From: Emticicia aquatilis | GTDB lineage: Bacteria > Bacteroidota > Bacteroidia > Cytophagales > Spirosomataceae | Direction: 5' to 3' | Assembly: GCF_014644295.1 (NCBI RefSeq) | Contig: NZ_BMKK01000004.1 | Span: 248,001 to 312,000 of the forward strand | Length of the DNA stretch: 64,000 nt | Part shown: positions 8,090 to 16,824 of the stretch, piece by piece | Layout: each line of letters begins with the position of its first letter | Numbering within the stretch: position 1 is the first letter of the stretch | Notes under the pieces: model-generated | What the model was told of the DNA's origin: nothing | The model's input: the letters and a program-made list of their open reading frames with translations, nothing else | Databases searched by the model: none | Translations under genes and position numbers: made by a program

Positions 8090-10648
8090 ATGAAATTATT
8101 AAAATTTACTTTTTTAAGTTCGTTGATTTTGAGTGTGGCTCTCGGAGCAAATGCACAGAAAAAAGACGAAAAAAAAGCAGAAGACCCTAAACCAGCCACC
8201 CCAGCCCCTGCTGCTCCAGCCAAACCAGCCGAAGCACCAAAGACAGGCCCAAAACCTTACAAAGAAGTAATCACTGACAAAGCAAAAACCAGCAAAGGTT
8301 TGATGACCGTTCATAAGATTGAAGACAAGTATTTCTTTGAAATCGGTGATTCATTGATTGGACGTGACATCATGACCGTAACTCGCTACTCAAAAACTGC
8401 CGCAGGTGGTGGTATTTTTGGTGGAGAGGAAGTGAATCGCCAAGTTGTTAGATGGGAAAAAGGCCCAGAAAATAAACTTTTCTTGCGTTCAATTACATTC
8501 GTAATTGCGAGTCCGGATAGTACAAAACCAATTTTCCAAGCCGTAAAGAATTCAAGTGCTGACCCAATTATTGGCGTTTTTGATATTAAGGCTTTGAAAA
8601 AAGATACATCTTCGGTGATTGAAGTAACAGATTTCTTCAAAGGAGACAACCAAGTTTTCTCGCTCGACCCTGTAAACAAGCAATTATTGAAAATTGCAGC
8701 ACTCCAAGCCGACCGTTCGTTTATCCAACATATTCGTTCGTATCCAATCAACACTGAAATTCGCACTACTAAAACTTTCAGTGTGATTCCTCCGAGCGTT
8801 TCTTTAGTTCCAATTCCACAAATTGGTAATTACCTTCCTGCTTCACGTGATGCGGGTGTTGTAACGATGGAGTTTAATACTTCGATGATTATTTTACCAA
8901 AAACACCAATGCGTAAGCGTTATTTCGACCCTCGTGTTGGCTACTTTGCAAATCAGTATGCCACTTTTGGTGAAGAATCACAAAAATCAGATAATGAGGT
9001 TTTTGCGGTAAGATGGAAACTTGAGCCTAAAAACCAAGAAGATGCCGAACGCCAAAAACGTGGAGAATTGATTGAACCTAAAAAAACAATCATTTATTAC
9101 ATAGACCCAGCAACGCCACAAAAATGGCAAAAATACCTCAAAGCAGGTGTTGACGATTGGCAAGTAGCTTTTGAAAAAGCGGGTTGGAAAAATGCGATTC
9201 GTGGTGAATACATGAATCCAAAAGACAGCTTAGGTTTAGAAGATGCTCGTTACTCGGTAATCAGATATTTTGCTGCCGATATTCAGAATGCTTATGGCCC
9301 GAACGTACACGACCCACGTAGTGGCGAAATTTTAGAAAGTCATATTGGTTGGTATCATAACGTAATGCGTTTGGTGCGTAACTGGTATATGATTCAGACA
9401 GCTGCTGCTGACCCACGCTCAAGAAAGAAAAACTTTGATGATGAATTGATGGGACAATTGATTCGTTTTGTATCGTCACACGAAGTTGGACATACTATTG
9501 GTTTACGCCACAACATGGGAGCGAGTTCGGCTACTCCAGTAGAGAAATTACGTGATAAAGAATGGGTTGCTAAAAACGGACACACTTCTTCTATTATGGA
9601 TTACGCACGTTTCAACTACGTAGCACAACCAGAAGATGGTGTTACGGATTTCTTCCCACGCATTGGTGATTATGACATTTGGGCTATTCAATGGGCTTAT
9701 AAGTATTTCCCTGATGCCAAAAGTGCCACCGAAGAAAAAGCTATCTTGAACGAATTGACTAAAGAAGCAGTAAAAGACCCACGTAAGCGTTTTGGTACAG
9801 AAGTTAGTCCTTTCGACCCACGTTATCAAACTGAAGATTTGAGCGATAACGCAATGAAAGCTTCTGATTATGGTATCAAAAACTTACAGAGAATTTTACC
9901 AAACTTGCCAGAATGGAGCAAAGAAAATGGTGAATCTTACAAGGAATTAGCTGAGTTGTATGCAAACGTAACAGGACAATACCGCAGATACATTGGTCAT
10001 GTAACCAAAAACGTAGGTGGTATTTACGATACGCCAAAAACCTATGACATGGAAGGTTCTGTATATGAAGTTGTACCGAGAGCTACTCAAAAAGAAGCTG
10101 TTAATTTCTTGAATCGCCAAGTTTTTGAAACGCCAACTTGGATGCTCGACAAAAATATTTTGAGCAAAATCAATCCAGAAACGGGTGTTGAGGCGGTAAA
10201 AGCTATTCAAGAAGCAACATTGAATAATCTTTTGGCGGGTGACCGTGCCGTAAGATTAATGGAAACTGGTTCGGCAAGTGCAGCTAACTATAATTTAGAT
10301 GAATTAATGACTGATTTACGTGGAAGTATTTGGTCGGAATTGAAATCTAAGAAAGTAATCGACATCTATCGTCGTAACTTACAGAAAGTATTTGTTGAGA
10401 AAGTAACTTCATTACTTACTCCTGGAATGGCTGCGGTTTCGTACATCCCACAAGGAGCAACTTATGGTTATGATACTCGTATGGTTGACTTGAAGAAAAC
10501 CGACTTACCGTCAATCGCAAGAGCTCATTTGGAAGCCTTGAAAGGGGAAATCAAAGCAGCATTGCCTTTGACAACCGACAAAATGAGCAAATATCATTTA
10601 CAAGATGTTTTGCAAAGAATTGACACAGCATTGAATCCAAATAAATAA
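8090..10648 (+). CDS. Exported zinc metalloprotease (DUF5117/DUF5118/DUF4953 family)
   Basis: The 852-residue product has a signal peptide (cleavage after residue 22, A-N-A-Q), a low-complexity linker rich in Lys, Pro and Ala (about 24-58), then a long conserved region. The zincin site is H464-E-V-G-H468 followed by T-I-G-L-R-H-N, the extended HExxHxxGxRH motif in which the third ligand is H474. It matches the large Bacteroidetes metalloprotease family with DUF5117 and DUF5118 domains ahead of the catalytic DUF4953 domain. It probably degrades proteins in the periplasm or at the surface; no T9SS sorting domain is visible at its C-terminus. It is monocistronic, ending in a terminator. Confidence 0.9.
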   Translation: MKLLKFTFLSSLILSVALGANAQKKDEKKAEDPKPATPAPAAPAKPAEAPKTGPKPYKEVITDKAKTSKGLMTVHKIEDKYFFEIGDSLIGRDIMTVTRYSKTAAGGGIFGGEEVNRQVVRWEKGPENKLFLRSITFVIASPDSTKPIFQAVKNSSADPIIGVFDIKALKKDTSSVIEVTDFFKGDNQVFSLDPVNKQLLKIAALQADRSFIQHIRSYPINTEIRTTKTFSVIPPSVSLVPIPQIGNYLPASRDAGVVTMEFNTSMIILPKTPMRKRYFDPRVGYFANQYATFGEESQKSDNEVFAVRWKLEPKNQEDAERQKRGELIEPKKTIIYYIDPATPQKWQKYLKAGVDDWQVAFEKAGWKNAIRGEYMNPKDSLGLEDARYSVIRYFAADIQNAYGPNVHDPRSGEILESHIGWYHNVMRLVRNWYMIQTAAADPRSRKKNFDDELMGQLIRFVSSHEVGHTIGLRHNMGASSATPVEKLRDKEWVAKNGHTSSIMDYARFNYVAQPEDGVTDFFPRIGDYDIWAIQWAYKYFPDAKSATEEKAILNELTKEAVKDPRKRFGTEVSPFDPRYQTEDLSDNAMKASDYGIKNLQRILPNLPEWSKENGESYKELAELYANVTGQYRRYIGHVTKNVGGIYDTPKTYDMEGSVYEVVPRATQKEAVNFLNRQVFETPTWMLDKNILSKINPETGVEAVKAIQEATLNNLLAGDRAVRLMETGSASAANYNLDELMTDLRGSIWSELKSKKVIDIYRRNLQKVFVEKVTSLLTPGMAAVSYIPQGATYGYDTRMVDLKKTDLPSIARAHLEALKGEIKAALPLTTDKMSKYHLQDVLQRIDTALNPNK

Positions 10649-10669
10649 TAAACACAGTTTTTATGAAGT

Positions 10670-10702
10670 AAAGAGCGAGGCATTTGTCTCGCTCTTTTTT
10701 GT
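10670..10702 (+). terminator. Rho-independent terminator of the metalloprotease gene
   Basis: A 10-bp perfect stem (AAAGAGCGAG at 10670-10679, complement at 10688-10697) with an 8-nt loop and a following T-rich run. Confidence 0.85.
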
Positions 10703-10769
10703 TTTCCTTCATCAGTTAAATTTTTTAGAACAGTTAATGTAGATAAAAAATCTATCCTCACTATTAAAT

Positions 10770-13493
10770 TTAAATCGTAGAGGTTTTAGTTCTTTTTCTC
10801 CAATACCAAATTCCAGCTATAGCGGTAATAACAAATCCAGCCAAAAGCCAAACATACCAATAATTAGAGGATATAGCTGAACTATCCCCAATCAAAATCA
10901 TTCCAGCCCATGAATTAGGTAATAGGCCTTCGTTCAATAAATCTATTTTTGCTTTTTGTAAAGCCTCATCTTTCGGAAAATCTTGATTAAGATATAGATA
11001 AAAAAGCTCAGTAAGTTTATAAGTATTCTTATCTTCAACGCTCCACAAACTGGTGATAGTTGACGGAATACCAAGCATAGAGAAACCACGTGCTAAACTC
11101 AAAACACCTTCACCTTTTGCCACTTTACCAACACCTGTTTTACAGGCAGAAAGCACCAAAAGGTTTGTTTTGAATCGTTCTTCCGAATTTAACTCCGAAA
11201 CTTTGAGGGTAGTATCTGCAAAATAAATCCGTGGTTCAGTTTCGTTGCTATCGGCAAAGGCATGAGTATAAATTTGCACGATTTGGTATTTCTTTGCACG
11301 AGTCAAAAATGCTTTTTTACTACCTTCTTTACCAATATATTTACTACTCCAAAAATAACTCTTCGCAATAGCATCAAGCGATTCGGTTGAGCCTTTCAAT
11401 GAGCTAAGGTTTGGTAAGTTATAGTTGACTGGTGCTATACCAAGAAATTTATTCTGAGGCAAAAAAGTAGTATTTTGGAGGTTTCTCAATAAAAACTGAG
11501 CTGAATAGGTATAAGAAATCTTAAAATCATGCACTAAATACTCTTTCTTTGCTGATGATTTACTTAATCCTTCAAATGGTATAAAAATACCGTCTTGAGA
11601 AATAATCAATCGACCATTTTGAAGATTTAATGGCTGAATAAGACTTTTATAAATAGCTGAACTTAGCAATAAATATTGGCTTAATTCGGTTTTAGTATTG
11701 ATACTTTTAGAGCAGAAATCAAGGATTTGTTGGGTATTTGCAATATTATACCTTAGTTTTTTTATTGAAGCTGAATTTTGAGAAATTACAATAGCATAGG
11801 TGGCAGAATCACCAATAAAATATTCAACTGCTTGCCCTTTGAATGATGATAAATAATTTTGAAATTGTTTTAGAGAAACCGTTGTCGTATCATATTTCAT
11901 ACGATAGTACGCTGGATTTCTGGTTTCGAGAGATTTGATGAAATGGCCTTGTTGCTCCTGTAAATCAAGTAATTGATTATTTAAATCGTTTTTTTGCTTT
12001 GCAATGCTTGCCTTTTCGATGGAGGCATTTAGTTCAGAAATTCGGCTTAAATATTCTTTTTCTTTCTGCAAATCAGTCTCCGATAGTTTTTGTTTTGCCC
12101 CCAGTTCATTCAATTTATCATTCAGTAATACAGAACGGCTTTTTTCAAAGAAATAAAATGCTTTTTCGTAGTCTTTGAGTAAATAACAGGTTTCGATGGC
12201 AGATTCGTAGATTGAGCGGGTTTTATCTCGCCAAAAGTACTTCGATTGTGTGCCTGTATGCTCCTGCCGCATGTAGTCTATCAGTTTATCAGCTAATTGG
12301 TAAGTTTTTAGGGCATTTTCAAGGTGTTCTTTTTTGTTATTTTCAGATTTGGCATAGTCTAACCAACAGATAGCTTTATCTTGGAGAATAGTTAGGAAAG
12401 TTCGTTTGTAATCAGCATACTTTAAAGATTTTGCTTTGGGAATCTCATAAATACTTCCGTCTGAAAATCTAAAGTATCCATTATTGACTAAACATTTCTG
12501 ATAAAATTCTAAAGCTCTAACATAATCCTTTTTTTTCCAATAAACTGCCCCAATGTTATCAAATAATTGTATCTTAGTAAATGGAGAAACCGCAAATTTT
12601 ACCCCTTCATTATAATATAACAGAGCTTTATCCAACTGCCCCCCATGCTTATAATATACATATCCAATATCAAGACAAGCTAAACTATATCCTTTGTTAT
12701 CTTTCAACTTTTTGAAGATTGAAGCCACTCGCTTAAAACTCTTTATAGCATTATCTTTTTCATTATTTTTAGATTCAATATAGCCCTTAGCCGAAAGTGA
12801 AGCTGCTAAATCTTCTTCAAGTTTTTTACTTTCAAAAATTGCTATTGCTTGATTAATACTTTCCAATGCCTCTTTAGTAGCACCAATCGAATTCTGTGAT
12901 TTAGAAAGTATTATCAGGTTATACGCCTCCATTTCCGAGTCATTAAACGCCCTGCTTATTTTTTGTCCGAGGAGTGCTTTTTTTATAGAACTTTCAAAAT
13001 CCCCTAATCTATTGTAAATATTTGCTTGTTTTTCGTAGGCATTTGTTACATATACAGCCAAGTCTCCTCGAGATTGCCCTAATGCTACTATTTGCTGATA
13101 CGTATTTAATGCTTCAACATAATTGAATGATTTGTAATATGAATAAGATAATTGACTCAAAACTTTAATTTGATTCAGAGTCGAAGTATTAATTTTAGAA
13201 TTAAAATTCTTTGCTTGTCGGAAATAGTTAATTGCCTTATCATATTCTTGCTTATCTTGAAAGAGAATTCCTAAAAAATATAAGATTTTTGTATAAGAAG
13301 TGTCAGTTTGAAGATGACATCTTTCAAAATGTTTTTTGTATGACAAAAGCATCACCGAATCTTTTTCGGTGATGCTTTTTTGTAATTTCGAGAAATACTC
13401 AGTCAATGATTTATTCTCTACACACTGCCCTTGTACTTGAAATTGAATCAATACTAAGAATACCAAACAAAAGTTCTTTGTTGCTCTTATCAT
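10770..13493 (-). CDS. TPR-CHAT protein (caspase-like peptidase domain)
   Basis: The 907-residue product has a signal peptide/anchor, a long tetratricopeptide region (about residues 30-420, e.g. Y-D-K-A-I-N-Y-F-R-Q-A-K and Y-V-R-A-L-E-F-Y-Q-K-C), a coiled coil at about 450-520, a CHAT domain (about 600-870), and a C-terminal transmembrane helix ending in W-R-K-R. The CHAT catalytic pair is present: H744 in YTHAFAD and C784 in LVLSACKTGVG, matching clan CD caspase/separase-type peptidases. The CHAT domain would lie on the periplasmic side if the signal and tail anchor work as predicted. It starts 4 bp after the S8 peptidase stop, so it is the last gene of a four-gene operon. Substrate unknown. 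Confidence 0.9.
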   Translation of the reverse strand: MIRATKNFCLVFLVLIQFQVQGQCVENKSLTEYFSKLQKSITEKDSVMLLSYKKHFERCHLQTDTSYTKILYFLGILFQDKQEYDKAINYFRQAKNFNSKINTSTLNQIKVLSQLSYSYYKSFNYVEALNTYQQIVALGQSRGDLAVYVTNAYEKQANIYNRLGDFESSIKKALLGQKISRAFNDSEMEAYNLIILSKSQNSIGATKEALESINQAIAIFESKKLEEDLAASLSAKGYIESKNNEKDNAIKSFKRVASIFKKLKDNKGYSLACLDIGYVYYKHGGQLDKALLYYNEGVKFAVSPFTKIQLFDNIGAVYWKKKDYVRALEFYQKCLVNNGYFRFSDGSIYEIPKAKSLKYADYKRTFLTILQDKAICWLDYAKSENNKKEHLENALKTYQLADKLIDYMRQEHTGTQSKYFWRDKTRSIYESAIETCYLLKDYEKAFYFFEKSRSVLLNDKLNELGAKQKLSETDLQKEKEYLSRISELNASIEKASIAKQKNDLNNQLLDLQEQQGHFIKSLETRNPAYYRMKYDTTTVSLKQFQNYLSSFKGQAVEYFIGDSATYAIVISQNSASIKKLRYNIANTQQILDFCSKSINTKTELSQYLLLSSAIYKSLIQPLNLQNGRLIISQDGIFIPFEGLSKSSAKKEYLVHDFKISYTYSAQFLLRNLQNTTFLPQNKFLGIAPVNYNLPNLSSLKGSTESLDAIAKSYFWSSKYIGKEGSKKAFLTRAKKYQIVQIYTHAFADSNETEPRIYFADTTLKVSELNSEERFKTNLLVLSACKTGVGKVAKGEGVLSLARGFSMLGIPSTITSLWSVEDKNTYKLTELFYLYLNQDFPKDEALQKAKIDLLNEGLLPNSWAGMILIGDSSAISSNYWYVWLLAGFVITAIAGIWYWRKRTKTSTI

Positions 13494-13497
13494 ACAT

Positions 13498-14910
13498 TTA
13501 CCTTATTGTAGCGATTTTCTTTATTACCTTTCCTTGAGAAAACCGGTTAACATCTCCAGTTCGCTCAATTATATCTGATTGTTCATAAAAGATTGTTTTT
13601 AAGTTTTTCATCGCATTAGTGATACTTGAAGCCTCTCTAAACTGAATCCCTTTTAATTGTTCCAATTTACTAACAAATAAAGCGGTAACTAAAGCTGCCG
13701 AATAAGAAGTGTATGCATCATTATCGTTATCTTGTAGTATATCTACTAAGTGTCTATTTTCATTTGCTACGGCCAAACTGGTGTAAGTTGAACCGTAATT
13801 ACCTAATTCTATATTTGATACACTTATAACATTATGGTTATTATGGGCAAACATAGCAGGATAATGAGAGATAAACTTACCTTTTGAAAGTTCATTGGCT
13901 GATTGTGTTAACCATGATTTTTCATTTCCTGTCGAAGCAATTAAAACTATATTCTTCGATTTCAGTAAATGAATCACATCTTCAAAAACTTCATTTTTTT
14001 TTCCCTTTACTCCCCAACTACAATTAATGACATCAAAATTATTTTCGGCGGCATACATCAAGGCACATAAAGCATCAAACAAAACCCCTTCTCCGTGATG
14101 CATAATCTTCATTGGTAGTATCTTAAGATTCACTTTTTGATTTGAAGCTATGATTTTAGTAACTAAGGTTCCGTGCCCTATACCTTCAAAGATATTTTGA
14201 GCATCTATCCCTACATGTGGAATATCCTGTGTTTCGTACCTGTCACCAAAAGATGTAAAATTTATACCACTTATTTCATTGGATGTTGAATTACAGTCAA
14301 GCTCTTTTCGGGTAAAGAACATAGAATTTGGCAAACTCAATTTATCAAAATTAACACCATTATCTAAAACTGCAACTTTGATTTGTGAGCAGTTATTGCA
14401 ATCATCAAGTTGAATTGGTGAGAAACTCCTATCTAAAAATGTAGGGTTCTGAGAAAATACGAAAGAATTTGCTCCCCATTCGCCTGCATGAGGAGGATGG
14501 TTCTTACTGTTGTCACCTGCACTTCCATCATCTGGGTCTGGATTTGTTTGAGCATCAAGGCCTTGCCCACGCAAAAGAATTAAATTACTACCTTTGCAAC
14601 ATTCTACATAAGTAATGTTAGGTATGGCTTTCTTTTGAGATTTGTATAGATTTTTATACTTCCTTATAACCTCAGTAATTGCCGCCTCTCGTCCATTAGC
14701 TTTATAAGTTTTTCCATTTGGATTCAATAGATAAATTTTTTCATCCTTCACAACCAAATCTCCATCCTTTTTTATAAAAACAATAGATTCAGTGGGTTTA
14801 GGTATACCTTTCTGAGCATCAAATGCGGTACTCATCTGATTAACTTGACCAAAACCAATAAGGTATTGCGTTAATCCTAATAAAATCAAATAGAAATGTT
14901 TCTTTTTCAT
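13498..14910 (-). CDS. Subtilisin-like S8 family serine peptidase
   Basis: The 470-residue product begins with a hydrophobic signal (ILLGLTQYLIGFGQ) and an N-terminal region of about 130 residues that could be a propeptide. The catalytic triad is D183 (VAVLDNG), H246 (GIGHGTLVT) and S404 (TSYSAALV). The asparagine of the oxyanion hole lies in A-S-T-G-N-E. The serine motif is divergent: the usual G-T-S-x-A-A-P reads S-Y-S-A-A-L, but the serine is kept. It is the third gene of the sigma/TPR/S8/CHAT operon; the 75-bp gap before it is the largest within the operon. It could process the CHAT protein or the TPR protein, which is inference. Confidence 0.88.
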   Translation of the reverse strand: MKKKHFYLILLGLTQYLIGFGQVNQMSTAFDAQKGIPKPTESIVFIKKDGDLVVKDEKIYLLNPNGKTYKANGREAAITEVIRKYKNLYKSQKKAIPNITYVECCKGSNLILLRGQGLDAQTNPDPDDGSAGDNSKNHPPHAGEWGANSFVFSQNPTFLDRSFSPIQLDDCNNCSQIKVAVLDNGVNFDKLSLPNSMFFTRKELDCNSTSNEISGINFTSFGDRYETQDIPHVGIDAQNIFEGIGHGTLVTKIIASNQKVNLKILPMKIMHHGEGVLFDALCALMYAAENNFDVINCSWGVKGKKNEVFEDVIHLLKSKNIVLIASTGNEKSWLTQSANELSKGKFISHYPAMFAHNNHNVISVSNIELGNYGSTYTSLAVANENRHLVDILQDNDNDAYTSYSAALVTALFVSKLEQLKGIQFREASSITNAMKNLKTIFYEQSDIIERTGDVNRFSQGKVIKKIATIR

Positions 14911-14985
14911 GATTATTTGTAGTTGGGTTTGCGTTTATTAAATGTCAACAGTTTAGTCGCAAAAGCAATAAAAACACAAACACAC

Positions 14986-15672
14986 TTATTCTAAAATTTT
15001 CTCTGCATCTGTCTTCCCGCCCAAATTTTGGTCAATTACTTCATTCAATAATCGTTCTCCCTCCTCAGTTTTGCCTTGTCTGATTTTCACTAACGCAAGA
15101 TAAAATTTCCCTTTATTATTGATAAGCTCGGTATTTTGTTCGATTTTCTCAAAATACTTTATTGCTCCATCATAATCATTCATTTTAAAAGCGGATAAGC
15201 CTGCAAATTCAATGGCTTCTGGTGACTTATTAATTAATTTATCAAAAACAATTTTCGCTTCAGTGTATTTTTTTTGATTATATAAATCTTTTCCAAGTTT
15301 CAAACTATCATCAGTAGCCCCCATTGTTCTTGTCAACTGGTCTAAATCATTTTTAATGTAAGCATTTGTTCGTTGCTGAATATCACTTCCAGTAAAAAAC
15401 CAAACACCAATTATCACCAAAAATATAGCTGCTATGCCTACGGAAATTAGCTTAAAATTTACACCAACTGCTTTACTACCCGATTGAGTAGTCCATTCTA
15501 CATGGCGTTCTTTTAAAATCTGGTCTCTTTGTACAAATTTTGTTTGTGCATAAAATGCAACATCCTCAGCCAACGATGGGTCATTGGCAAGATTATTTTC
15601 AAAGGCCTCTTTTTCTTTTGCCGAAAGTTTACCTTGAAAATAATTATCAATATCTAAAAATTCATTTGCCAT
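14986..15672 (-). CDS. Single-pass membrane TPR protein, putative anti-sigma factor
   Basis: The 228-residue product has an N-terminal cytoplasmic segment with the Bacteroidetes anti-sigma-like pattern Y-F-Q-G-K-L-S-A-K-E-K-E-A-F-E (residues 8-27), one transmembrane helix at about residues 75-92 (FKLISVGIAAIFLVIIGVWF), and about three TPR-like helices in the periplasmic part (Y-N-Q-K-K-Y-T-E-A-K, M-N-D-Y-D-G-A-I-K-Y-F-E-K). Its start overlaps the sigma gene by 11 bp, indicating translational coupling. I infer that it tethers the sigma factor and senses a periplasmic signal through the TPRs. No zinc-binding anti-sigma motif is present. Confidence 0.7.
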   Translation of the reverse strand: MANEFLDIDNYFQGKLSAKEKEAFENNLANDPSLAEDVAFYAQTKFVQRDQILKERHVEWTTQSGSKAVGVNFKLISVGIAAIFLVIIGVWFFTGSDIQQRTNAYIKNDLDQLTRTMGATDDSLKLGKDLYNQKKYTEAKIVFDKLINKSPEAIEFAGLSAFKMNDYDGAIKYFEKIEQNTELINNKGKFYLALVKIRQGKTEEGERLLNEVIDQNLGGKTDAEKILE

Positions 15673-16237
15673 AAAGTTCTCTCAGTTTCTCTAAACATCT
15701 TAGTCTTGTTGTTTGGGCTACATTGGCCGAATTATAACCAAATTCTTTGGCTGATTCTTGGTCGGAGTAGCCTTCTGCCCAACGATTCAATAAATGCTGA
15801 CACCTTTCTCCCAGCGTTGTTAGAAGATTTCTAAGTTTTTCGTGGTCTTGCTTACGTATCAAATCTTGTATAACTGTACGCTGTGGGTCTGGAATCGGTT
15901 CTAAAATATCATCAAATGAGAGGTGGTACGCTCCTTTAGTCGCATTTTTACGAATAACATCAACACATTTATTGAAAAAAATTTGATATAAGTATGTTTT
16001 AAGCTCAGAACGCCCCTCAAAACGTCCGCTTCCAATATGTTCGATAATGGTTAGAATTGCATCTGAATAGGCTATTGAGGCTTCTTCTTCCTCAATTTTA
16101 TGTTTTCGAGCTGCATCACGAATCAGGTAGTTATATTTCTGGTAAAGTTTATTTTCAAAAGTTCTCCGCTGAGTTCCGCCCGAACGGATACCTTCTATCA
16201 AGTCGTTGTCAGTAGATTTACGGGTAAAAAAAGTCAT
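15662..16237 (-). CDS. ECF-like sigma-70 family factor of the CHAT operon
   Basis: The 191-residue product has a region-2-like segment (about residues 25-95, with D-A-I-L-T-I-I-E-H and E-L-K-T-Y-L-Y-Q-I-F-F-N-K-C-V-D-V-I-R) and a region-4-like helix-turn-helix (about 130-187, L-G-E-R-C-Q-H-L-L-N-R-W-A-E-G-Y-S-D-Q-E-S-A-K-E-F-G-Y). It belongs to the divergent Bacteroidetes ECF group. It is the first gene of the sigma/TPR/S8/CHAT operon and likely drives it. The divergently oriented LytTR gene begins 154 bp away. Confidence 0.88.
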   Translation of the reverse strand: MTFFTRKSTDNDLIEGIRSGGTQRRTFENKLYQKYNYLIRDAARKHKIEEEEASIAYSDAILTIIEHIGSGRFEGRSELKTYLYQIFFNKCVDVIRKNATKGAYHLSFDDILEPIPDPQRTVIQDLIRKQDHEKLRNLLTTLGERCQHLLNRWAEGYSDQESAKEFGYNSANVAQTTRLRCLEKLRELYGK

Positions 16238-16391
16238 AGTAGGGTTCAGTCGAAAAATAGGTTAATCAAAAGAATGAATTTTTATTGAAAAAACAAAAAT
16301 TTTAGAAAGTTTTTCTCTACTGGTGTTGGTGTTTGTCAAAGTTATTCGACTAAGCTTTTAAATGAATTAAATACTAAAAACCAATAAGCCA

Positions 16392-16718
16392 ATGGACTCT
16401 ACTACAAAATACATTCACATCGGAGGGTATCAAGAAATTAATCCAAAAGAGGTTATTATGTTGCAAGCCGACATCAACTACACGATTTTATACTTTGCTA
16501 ATGGACAAAAAAAAATTGTTGCTACACCACTCAAAACACTCGAAAGTCGTTTAGTCCCTTATGATTTCTACCGAACACATAAATCTTATTTGATAAACCT
16601 TAAATGTGTAAAGCTTTTTTCGGAAGTAACCAACACTGTACAGCTGACAGATAATCATAAGGTTATTGTTTCTCGTCGTAAGCGAACTCAATTAAAAATT
16701 CATCTGGCTAACATTTAA
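16392..16718 (+). CDS. Stand-alone LytTR DNA-binding protein
   Basis: The 108 residues are essentially one LytTR domain: E-V-I-M-L-Q-A-D-I-N-Y-T-I-L-Y-F near residues 19-34, T-L-E-S-R-L at about 50, F-Y-R-T-H-K-S-Y-L-I-N-L near 60-71, and V-S-R-R-K-R at about 94-99. There is no receiver domain and no transmembrane segment, so phosphorylation control is not evident. LytTR domains bind paired 9-bp direct repeats; such a pair (16721-16757) starts 2 bp after its stop codon and precedes the next gene. It therefore probably controls 16825-17613 and possibly the genes beyond. Confidence 0.9.
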   Translation: MDSTTKYIHIGGYQEINPKEVIMLQADINYTILYFANGQKKIVATPLKTLESRLVPYDFYRTHKSYLINLKCVKLFSEVTNTVQLTDNHKVIVSRRKRTQLKIHLANI

Positions 16719-16720
16719 AA

Positions 16721-16757
16721 ACCGTTAAATCGAAACATACACCGTTAAATCGAAACA
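16721..16757 (+). promoter_or_regulatory. Tandem 17-bp direct repeat, likely LytTR operator
   Basis: ACCGTTAAATCGAAACA occurs at 16721-16737 and again, identically, at 16741-16757, a 20-bp period (two DNA turns). ACCGTTAAA matches 8 of 9 positions of the LytTR half-site consensus [TA][AC][CA]GTTN[AG][TG]. A partly inverted relative (TATGTATTTCGATT, about 16763-16776) follows. The site lies 68 bp before the start of the exported protein gene. Confidence 0.7.
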
Positions 16758-16824
16758 GCACTTATGTATTTCGATTATTTATAAAATTTGAAAAATAATT
16801 TGAAACTCTATAAATCACAAAACA

